Shown: in pieces, positions 19,147 through 26,840 of the stretch
Layout: each line of letters begins with the position of its first letter
How positions within the stretch are numbered: the stretch's first letter is position 1
DNA from: Gelatoporia subvermispora B
Lineage: Eukaryota; Basidiomycota; Agaricomycetes; Polyporales; Gelatoporiaceae
DNA length: 26,840 nt
Assembly (NCBI GenBank): GCA_000320605.2
Contig: KB445828.1
Coordinates: 77,656 to 104,495 of the forward strand
Reading direction: 5' to 3'
The notes under the pieces: model-generated
Told to the model about the DNA's origin: nothing
Databases searched by the model: none
The model's input: only the letters and a program-made list of their open reading frames with translations
Position numbers and translations under genes: made by a program

Positions 19147-19317
19147 GACTGTGGAAAGGATATACCGAACAGCTGCGAAAGAGTCGCGGCTTGAGGAAGG
19201 GATAACACCCTGATGAACGCGTATGGTGACGAAGTAAGCTGTCGCCGAGCGACTACGTAGCCTCGCCAGAAGACATATTCACATCAATCACTAAAATGGG
19301 AAAAGCCACTCTTTCGA

Positions 19318-19573
19318 AACGATGCAGCTTGCGATGTTAAGGCAAATTGATCGATAACAAAACGCTGCATCAGAGGCGTGTTACGCACCGAGACCCAAAC
19401 CTTGCAGCCGAGAGTGTTACGGTCCAGGAGAAAAGCACCCCAATGAGGAACATTATGCGCCAAGACAGAACGTTGTAGCCGAATACGGTATTGCCAGGAG
19501 AAAAACACTGCATCGGGGAACATTATGCCCGGCGGTAGAAACCTTGCAGCAGACGTGTTATGCCGCGCGCACG
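19318..19573. repeat. Degenerate ~36-bp tandem array, six units plus one
   Basis: Units begin at 19361, 19397, 19433, 19469, 19504 and 19539 (36, 36, 36, 35, 35, 35 bp), with a longer related unit at 19318. Each follows the pattern aa(c)-n-ctgcag/c-n-gag-n-gtgttatgcn-ccngana. Alternate units are more alike (aaaccttgcagc..gtgttac at 19397 and 19539; ...gctgcatc/actgcatc at 19361 and 19504), giving a ~72-bp higher-order period. It lies 170 bp upstream of the recombinase start codon. Confidence 0.85.
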
Positions 19574-19924
19574 ACTGAGAGAACTTGAGAAAATCTAGAG
19601 CAGGAGCTCACATACCCAGGGGCGTATACACCGTAGTTGCACGCATGCGCCAGGGCCGCGCGCGACGTTGTATAAAGCAGGAATCCCCAGACTTGCCTCG
19701 AGGATTGGTTTCACACGCTGGTACGAGTTTCGCATAGCAATATGGCTCTTTTTACCATCTTGTATGTTCGAGGCCATTACAAACCACTTAGACCGACAAT
19801 CGAGTGTTGATGAGGAGTTCATGGAGAACCAGATATTTCGAAACAGCGGGAACACCCAAGTAGTGACCCGCACAACGAGCTGCCACAACCAGCGAATATC
19901 AGCCACGTGAGCACTTTTGGCGCC

Positions 19925-20407
19925 TCAAAATTTGTTCATGGTCTCCCAATGGCCGCCTCGATCAACATCTGCACTCGTCGCTTGGCCGCCAAAGGCGCTG
20001 TGGGCCTGGGAGATTCTCCTCGAGCCGTGCGCGGGCCCGGCAGAAACGCGAGTCTCGCCGTACGGAATGGCCCTCAAAGTAGTGATGGTGGGTAATGCTG
20101 AATGGTCAGCAAGTAGTGCGCGTACAGCCAACACACGCCGATGTACCTTGTAGTCGACGTGTAATTTGCAGTAGGCGTCGTCGACGGTAATGGTGCGGTC
20201 GTGCACCAACCAGGAGCCAAAGCAGTCTTATATGCCGACAGGCTGACTACGTCGTTCAGCGAGTAGCAGTAGTCCCGTTTGCACTTCGTGTAGTTCACCA
20301 CCCAGGCGCCCATCGGGAAGTCTGAGTCTTGCTTCGTGCTCTGTATGGTCGTCGCAAGGAAGCCGTCCCAGCCCTCGCTCAGACGACCAGCCTCACTCCA
20401 TCCTAGA
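19925..20407 (-). pseudogene. Unrecognised coding relic with one frameshift
   Basis: I do not recognise the family. On the minus strand, 20407-20205 reads LGWSEAGRLSEGWDGFLATT, SDFPMGAWVVNYTKCKRDYC and YSLNDVVSLSAYKTALAPGW. The sense then continues one frame over from ~20209 with VHDRTITVDDAYCKLHVDYK, VHRRVLAVRALLADHSALPT and IPYGETRVSAGPAHGSRRIS. The composition and smooth hand-over suggest one former protein broken by a 1-nt indel near 20207. A further minus frame (19595-19906, ADIRWLWQLVVRV...) may be its continuation. Confidence 0.4.
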
Positions 20408-20929
20408 CCGACGAAGGCAGCACCGCGGGTCTTTTACATGTCCCGGAGCCAAATCCCACCACTGAGGAAGAGCGTTATCATTCGACAGACTCGTGATCAC
20501 GTGTACGCTACGCGACCGCCCATTGCGACCGACTATTTAGTTGCATGCATTGGCTGACCAGTCGGCAGGTATTCAAGTGATTGGTACACTTAGTCGGAGG
20601 GGCCATCTCACTATACCGACATCAGATCGACACGTTAAAGCAGTGAGCACACCGAGCACTCCCGAAGATATACCCGCCTGCGTCTGCTGTCTCATGCTAG
20701 GGTCCGACCTTACAGTATTGCGGGAGCAATGGCATCTACCTCCCAAGATGAAATACGCGGAGGCAGGCACTGTTCCATGACAAACCACACCTTCCTCCAG
20801 TGTCGTTGCCCATTCCCCTGAGCAGATGTGCAACAGAGCAGGGAGGTAGTTAAGTGCCCACGCAAGGTATCGCATACCTCCCACGGTAAACCATCCACCA
20901 CCACTTAGCACAAGCTCCCCGTTCCTTGT
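20408..20929. other. No supported gene
   Basis: Only short overlapping frames on both strands without recognisable motifs. Confidence 0.5.
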
Positions 20930-21251
20930 CAAAGAATGCTTGCATCCATTCCACCCCCACCTGCGCCCTTCTCAGTCGCCCATTCGAATGTTGACCCCCA
21001 GTGCACGAAGACGACCAGGGACTTGACTATCTCCGGGAGCGCATTCTGCTCTCATCAGCTAACTTCAATCATACTTTCAGTATGGATCCTCCACTCACCA
21101 GTACGTCCTCCGAGATCGCCATAACCATCTCCACGCCCTCGCACCACGCACACAGCGCCGCGAGCTCATGCCGCCCAAAGAAGGCGGTGCCGATCTTACG
21201 GACACGTAGACTCGGCATGGTGCACGCCAAGGTGCGCGGGGAACCAGTCAA
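20930..21251 (-). pseudogene. Unrecognised two-exon coding fragment
   Basis: Minus strand: RVRKIGTAFFGRHELAALCA, WCEGVEMVMAISEDVL, then a good intron 21046-21098 (gtgagt...gcag), then NALPEIVKSLVVFVHWGSTF, EWATEKGAG and a stop at 20930-20932. Upstream in another frame, CPVCENDYLDHG suggests a zinc-binding segment and would need a frameshift near 21225. No family is named. Confidence 0.35.
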
Positions 21252-23499
21252 AGCTCACACTCGCGCCGTGGTCAAGGTAGTCGTTTTCACAGACTGGGCA
21301 CAGCGTTATGAGCTGCGCAGAGCGCACGATGTGAATTGTGTATGCGGCATCCTCGCCCGTGGGTATGAATTGTATGTATCACGGTCAGCGAGCGTAGAGA
21401 GGGGAGGCGTGTGCGGGTCTTCGGGGGCATGTATTACTGTGCGATTGGGTCGGGGCATCAAGAGGTCAGATGTAAGGGGGATCAGTCTGGTTCGTACGAG
21501 GTAGTACCGCCGCTCGAGCGTTGTTATGCGCGACAGTGGCTGGGAAACGTGAAGACAACGTCATCCGGCAGCAAGTACGGCAGCCCGAACCCGAAAGTGT
21601 ACGGATCTCCTGCAATCCCGAGAAGAACGAGTGCAGGACGCCGAGCGTAGTTGAGCCGCAGTTGTCCTTCACAGCTCGTGTCAGCCACTCACCCCATCAC
21701 GCACCAATTGGCGCACACACCTTCAGGTGGAACGCGCGTAGCGTACTCAAGAAACCGACCGAGCTGCTCCGGGTGACGCTCCAGGGTTACCCGCGTTGGG
21801 CTGTGTATTGGCAGTCTCGAACCTCTCGATCTGCACGAGCGCCAGTGCGCACGCAGGTCCCACCATCAGAAGGTGCAGAAAGATCCGTCCCCGCAGGAGC
21901 GGAATTTGGCGGATAACGGTGTGCGGGATGTGCTAGCGTTTGACGCTCTGGAGGAGATGCTCGGCCAGGTCTGTTATGTGTAGTGGTCTAGAGGAGGAAT
22001 TTGTCAGAATTAGACAGTAGCCTGAAGGAAACGACCACAGCTACTGCAGATGCGCGTGAACCGAATGGAATGAAAAGTCGGACTGAGAGGCAAGCGTTAG
22101 GAGCATTGTGCGCAGACAGCTCGTAGAACACCTCGACCTCCGGGACGAATCGCAATGAGCAAAACCCTAATGCCGGTCGCCGTAAAGTACGCATACTCAC
22201 CCTTGTACCTGGTTGTGCCCAGGGCGCGATTATGCTTTGACGTATCGTTACTGAGATAGTCAGTCGCAGCAACCAGTGGTCTTGAGGCAGTCCGCCTCCA
22301 GATGGGCCGGCAACGTCAATAAGCGAGTGTCGTATACCGCGGCAGCCTCCAGCCTAGGTGAGGTGCATCAGGACACGACTTAGACGCGACCGATAGGCAT
22401 TGCGCAGGGTCGAGAGGATTACAATCACGAAGCAGACGATGTAAGAATAGAGTAAGAAGCAGAGCAATGACGGCTTGGGTCCCACATCCAGCATGGACCA
22501 ACGATGGCCCGGCGAATTTAGAGCTATAGGGGTACTTGGCTTTGCTGCAGAATCTTCATGCACGTGGCTCAAAGATGAACGTCACGATCAGGTGATCGGC
22601 CATTGTAGATAGAGCGACCGCGCGGCGAGGCGACGCGTTCAGCCTGGATAAACAATATACATACGCGACAGTCTCTGGCTATAAGACCTAAGACGCAGGC
22701 AGAAAAAGTCTGAAATCGCTCTCTCCATGAGCCATCGACATTCGATTCGGATACTCACCGACTTATCTGCAGAACCAAAGAAGTCTTATGGTTCGGCGCG
22801 TCTGCATGCAAGTACTAGTAGGCATCCGCCCAAGCCATTCAAGGGGACCTCGGGGCCTGCAGCTTTGTTAGGCGCTTACTTAAATCACTATGTGGTCGTT
22901 TGGCGCGGCTATGTGCACTATGTACATATTTCCGAGCCGATTTAAGAGCCGATTTAGCCAATTTAGCTGCTGCATCGTCGCAGCGGCACAACCTCATCTG
23001 TTCCCAGTCCATCTGCCATCTTTCAGAACCCTGTTGCAGCGTTTGTTCCTGCCGCACAACGCGCTCACTGCAAGGTGTTTTTTTTGGCGCAGACTGTGCT
23101 CCATTGCAGTGTTTTGCTCCTAGCGTATAGCACGCTCGGTCGTAAAATCTATCTCTTGGTACACAACATACTGGGCTACAAGGGTTTTACCCTGATTTCA
23201 GTGCGCTAAACAATCGGTCATGACCATCACAGACTTCAGCAGTTCGGCTACAGCTAGTTTTACCACAAATCCCGCAATGTTTGGTGTGGCGTGAGCGCAG
23301 AGCTACTCTGGAGAGTACGTATTTGTCCCTCGAACAGGCGTCAGATATATTCTACAGTACCCCAGACGAGGTGACCCTCTAGAGTTTCTGTAAGACGCCA
23401 CAGCGAATCCAAGGCTACCCGCGAGGGAGCGAGTATAGCGTCACTTCCAGCTGTGAGGTATGGAAGGGGTTCCATGATGTATGCCAGGTTGCTGGGGTG
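21252..23499. other. Accessory stretch without a supported gene
   Basis: Several minus-strand scraps look coding but are unrecognised: PALVLLGIAGDPYTFGFGLP (~21600), IDVAGPSGGGLPQDHWLLRL (~22290), and a frame at 22354-22572 with one strongly hydrophobic stretch (LLCFLLYSYIVCFVIVIL), a possible membrane helix. Frames break within tens of codons. 22600-23499 shows nothing beyond short repeats such as gagccgattta twice near 22935. Confidence 0.4.
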
Positions 23500-23800
23500 A
23501 GTCTACTAGATCGACAGGTTGGCAACGTCGAAGCGGTCGAGCCGTTTGTCATACGCGGGGTCGTCGATATAGGCAACCTGCATTAAGTTAGTGCAAGTAC
23601 TCGCACAAAATGAGGGTGTACGTGCAATGTCCTTCAGCGTGATGCCCTTGTCGGACGCATGGCGATGTCGTCAGAAGTATCTTGACATTGTAGTCCACGA
23701 CGATCATCTCCGTTGCGAAGCATCGGCTCATCGGGATCAAGAGGGGCGAATGCTCGTCGGCCTTGAGCGCTGCACGGGTTGCGAGAACCCGGTGGCTACG
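23500..23800 (-). pseudogene. Second adenylation-domain-like fragment downstream of the TE
   Basis: The minus strand carries AALKADEHSPLLIPM, a corrupted A2-like stretch, then VAYIDDPAYDKRLDRFD and, after a stop, SNLAYIM, the beginning of core A3, after which similarity ends. The nucleotide sequence parallels 25072-25345 of the first adenylation domain. In the first copy everything after YEKRLHLA is deleted; here the residues just before A3 persist. Confidence 0.75.
23537..23795. repeat. Diverged direct repeat, copy 1 (partner 25072-25345)
   Basis: Shared blocks include gatataggcaacctgcat, gccggacgca/gtcggacgca followed by tggcgatg/cggcgatg, and cccatcaggatcaag/ctcatcgggatcaag, in the same order and strand. 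Divergence is high, with several indels, so this is an old duplication or two modules of one former synthetase. Confidence 0.85.
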
Positions 23801-23849
23801 CGAACGAAGCAGATCTGAAATACGCTCGATCGCGCGCGTCGTTGAGCCA

Positions 23850-26840
23850 GTCGACTTGAGACTCTGGCGTTCGCGGGTCACGATGGAGGACGGGTCGAAG
23901 AGGATGGAGTGCTCGACTTTCTCGCCGGGGTTCGTGAATTCCGATGCTATGCATAGGGCGACAATATCCCTGAGCGAATAACCGGCAATGAGGTAGGGAC
24001 CCTTGGGCTAGACGGTCTTCATGAGGGTGATGTAATGATTCGCCATAGCCTCGACGGACTGGAAGCCCGTCGCATTACGTCGCCGATCGTGTACATCCCT
24101 ATGTGTGCACCAGGGCGCATGCACGGCATCGCCGTTCCAGTGACATCGTGCACGAGAAAGATGTGAGGCATGATACCCTTCTCTTTGATCGACAGGGGCT
24201 CGATCAGGAAGGCGTTGTCGGCGTCCTCAGCGTCCAGGATCTGGCGCTGATCTTGACTCATGGCGTCGATGACGAGAGTAGTAAGCTCGTGATCCGCCGG
24301 CCTTGTGAGTGGAAGTCAGCGCGCGACAATATGACACAGACCTCGCGCAACACACCTTAGCTACATGCCATTGAGATCCTTATGAAAGATGAACGTCTTA
24401 CCAGGCGCCTGGACCACCCTGAGAGAATTCATGCCGCCAGAGAATAGGTCGTGTACGCCGAAGGAGTTCGCGACGACTTTGAGGACGTAGGCAAAGATGT
24501 CGAGCAGCTCAGTCTCAACCTCCGACTGCGAAACACTCATATTACAGGAGAAGTCAGGTGCGAAGCGCTGCAGGTCGAGTTCGTCAAGGGCCTTCCGGTC
24601 AATCCTGTCGCTGCGAAATGTCGGTAGGACTGGGAGTACGGCAATCAGGGACGGGTACATGAACCGAGGAGAACGCTCTGAGATGCATCTTGATGGCCTT
24701 CTTCTCATCCTCGATGTGATCGACAGTGACGGTGTTCTTGAACTCAATGAAGGCGACAACCGCCGGCTCGTCATGGATCTCGCGAACCACCACCGCGGCT
24801 CTCTGGACAGCGGGGTTACTTTACGATGATATCATCGATCTCATTAACCTCAATACGCTGACCACGAAGCTTGATTTGGCGATCCTTGCGGCCGCAGTAT
24901 TCGATGTTACCGCCGGAGCGGTAGAGTGCGACGTCACCAGTCTTATCTAATCTCCCGCCCGGCACGAAGGAGTTGGGGATAAAGCTGACGAATGAAGCTG
25001 ACCTCGATGAGGTCGGGCTTGCTGAGGTAGCCACGCGTAATGCATCCGGTGTACAGCTCACCCTCAACGCCAGGTGGAGCCGCTTCTCGTACGCAGGGTT
25101 GTCGATTCGATATAGGCAACCTGCATCAACTTAGTGAAACTACTCACGCAAACGGAGGTTGCACGTACAATGAGATTTAGCTTGATGCTCTTGCCGGACG
25201 CACGGCGATGAGTTTGTGTCATCAGAAGTGCCTCGACATTGCAGCACACACAAAATTCTCCCTTGCGGAGCGTCGGCCCATCAGGATCAAGGGATACGAA
25301 TGCTCCGCTTGCCTTGAGCACTATAAGAATGCGAGGATCTGGGGAATACCTCGAACGAAGCAAATGGCGACGATTAATGCGAGGTCCTACACCCTCGTGC
25401 ATGAGGGGGTACGCGATGCGGCCAGCCTTGCGGTCCAGCTCGGCGTATGTCATGCATGACCTTGTCCTTGAACTCGACAGCCGGAAGCTGAGGGGTGACT
25501 TCAGCCTGGCACTCAACCAGGCCGTGCACGAGGGACTCCGCAGGCACCACAGGACCCGATGACGAGACCTCCTTGACCAGACGCAGCTCTTCGGTGCGGC
25601 TCACAGTAGAGACGTCCCGGATCTTCGTGTTTGGGGCCATACCAAAGGTACCGATGAGTCCGATGTATGCGTCCAGGCTTGCCGGGTGCCGTCTTCGAAG
25701 CGAACAAATGCTCGAAGTAGCCACAGGCACAATCCCGAATGGACGTTTTGCCTTGAGCGACAATATCCTCGTGGGCGGCGTCGTCATGTGCAAGACTGTC
25801 CATGAGTACTGCCCATGAGTACCGCCTTGAAGGAAGCGAGGTACTGCAGGAAGATCTGGTCCTCGCCGATGGCGGTCTTGACCGGTAGGATGTTCGCGAA
25901 GAAGCCCATGACATCCTGTAGTGGCAGTAGGCTACGCCGAGTGTCCGCCGTGTCGACGACGAATTTCTTCCGCGACAGTACTTGTGAAGAAGCCGGCGAA
26001 GTTGGCGATGCTAGCGGTAGTAATCAGTTTGAGCTACTGCGCCAATGCTTCAGGGTTGACGGAGCCTCCGATCTGAGTGACCGTGCACTGTATAACGCCA
26101 GATGGCAAGGTGAAGTGAAGGGGCCACGCATCGGACTGCGTCTGCGTCCAGTACTGGAGCAGGGAGTCATGGAGCTCAGCTCGGCGATCGGCGATCGGCG
26201 GTGCGAATAAACTAGTCGCTGGAATCGGAGTAGTGGTAACTTGTGGGGGAAAGACTGCTGATGCCGTGCAAGTAGAGGGCAAACGACTGGCGAAAGAACA
26301 TGCCGAGCGAGGCCTCGTCGATGAGGATGTGGTGGATGATGACGCTGAAGGACTACGCGCCGCCACCAAGCCTGTACGTGGTCGCGGACAGCAGAGAAAG
26401 CTGGTCCAACTTGAACGCGGAGGGCTCCCGATTCTCGGCGCAAGTCATATCGAACGCCTTCTTCTCGGGCTCGACTTCGCCGCCGGAGAGGTCAATGAGA
26501 CGCGACTCGAAGTCGACAGCCGAGTAGATGGTCTGCACCAACTTGCCCAGTTCTTCGCTCCAAGTAAGCGTCGTTCGAAAGGCGCCATGACGTTGAACGA
26601 CCTCCTGGAGGTCGTCGCACATATGGTCAATGTGGCGCCGGTCACTGCCAGTCTCGACCGCCACGGAAGTAGCGTTCATGCGTCCCACTAGGTAGCATCG
26701 AATTTGGACATTCGGGGATCGGTGTGACTAGCACTAAGGGTTGCGAGCGTCGTACTCAGCCTACGCACGGTGTCAGACACAGACGCGGAAACGCACCTGC
26801 GTGAGCTCGATACGGTACTAGTGAGGCGATGCATCTGCTG
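23850..26840 (-). pseudogene. Nonribosomal peptide synthetase relic (C - partial A - T - TE), running off the right edge
   Basis: NRPSs build peptides on carrier domains; the product here is unknown. Minus-strand order: condensation domain (HMCDDLQEVVQRHGAFRTTL, FSVIIHHILIDEASLGMFF with the HHxxxD motif, LHDSLLQYWTQT, DVMGFFANILPVKTAIGEDQ), 26690 to ~25700; adenylation start MTYAELDRKAGRIAYPLMHE, LKASGAFVSLDPDGP (A2), then a jump to GELYTG..RGYLSKPDL, LDKTGDVALY (A7) and GRKDRQIKLRGQRIEVNEID (A8), FRSDRIDRKALDEL (A10); carrier DLFSGGMNSLRVVQ with the phosphopantetheine Ser; thioesterase-like IFLVHDVTGTAMPC, YITLMKTV, stop, PKGPYLIAGYSLRDIVALC. Core motifs A3-A6 are missing near 25070. Stops: TAG 26353-26355 and TAG 24008-24010; frameshifts near 24820, 24685, 24110 and elsewhere. 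The TE nucleophile motif GYSLGG reads GYSLRD. Confidence 0.9.
25072..25345. repeat. Diverged direct repeat, copy 2 (partner 23537-23795)
   Basis: This lies within the first adenylation domain (A2 to the pre-A3 region) of the synthetase relic. Its left end coincides with the point where core motifs A3-A6 have been deleted. Confidence 0.85.

Noticed and set aside
19318..19573. CRISPR array, because of the 36-bp period
   Set aside because: The whole unit repeats in a degenerate way with no unique spacers, no cas genes are present, and the host is a eukaryote.
23500..26840. Functional biosynthetic gene cluster
   Set aside because: The synthetase has stops, frameshifts and lost catalytic cores, and no tailoring, transporter or regulator gene is recognisable in the window.

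Overview
The window looks like nuclear DNA of a filamentous basidiomycete (Agaricomycetes-like). Genes carry many 46-72 bp introns with GT/AG ends, exons are short, GC is high, and the recognisable proteins (Rna14, a fungal CAD-type pyrimidine protein, FAS2, a BRCT-containing family X polymerase, a Crypton-type tyrosine recombinase with a GCR1_C-like tail) are read most easily as their basidiomycete forms. One assembly gap (240 N, 12790-13029) is present.

Layout. 79-765 (+) is an open frame with three 45-residue repeats, each carrying a SUMO-interaction-like motif, plus a canonical one at the C-terminus. 860-7790 is a dense mosaic of broken housekeeping genes: part of RPB2 (-), the C-terminal half of an NAD malic enzyme (-), the ketoreductase region of FAS2 (-), and about two thirds of a CPSase/DHOase-like/ATCase protein (+). 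They still contain recognisable introns, so they are DNA-level copies and not retrocopies, but they have stops, frameshifts, internal deletions and missing ends. 8552-11427 (+) is, in contrast, an apparently intact 11-exon RNA14 gene (784 aa model, one GC-AG intron). 12092-15590 (-) is a family X DNA polymerase (BRCT, lyase, fingers, palm, thumb) with intact catalytic residues but several disabling changes. It is disturbed by the gap, by a 467-bp perfect repeat either side of it, and by an inverted-repeat insertion at the repeat edge. 15804-16344 (-) is an unrecognised three-exon coding unit. 16717-19146 (-) is an apparently intact five-exon Crypton-like tyrosine recombinase, with a ~36-bp tandem array upstream of its start (19318-19573). 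19925-22600 holds unrecognised coding-like scraps. 23500-26840 (-) is the relic of a nonribosomal peptide synthetase (C, partial A, T, TE, then a second partial A-like fragment), running off the right edge.

How it works together. Only RNA14 (mRNA 3'-end formation) and the Crypton recombinase look functional as sequences. The SIM-repeat frame and the 15804-16344 unit are open and could be functional. Everything else is decay. The window is best read as an accessory, transposon-visited gene graveyard around one retained core gene. No operon-like or pathway cluster is supported.
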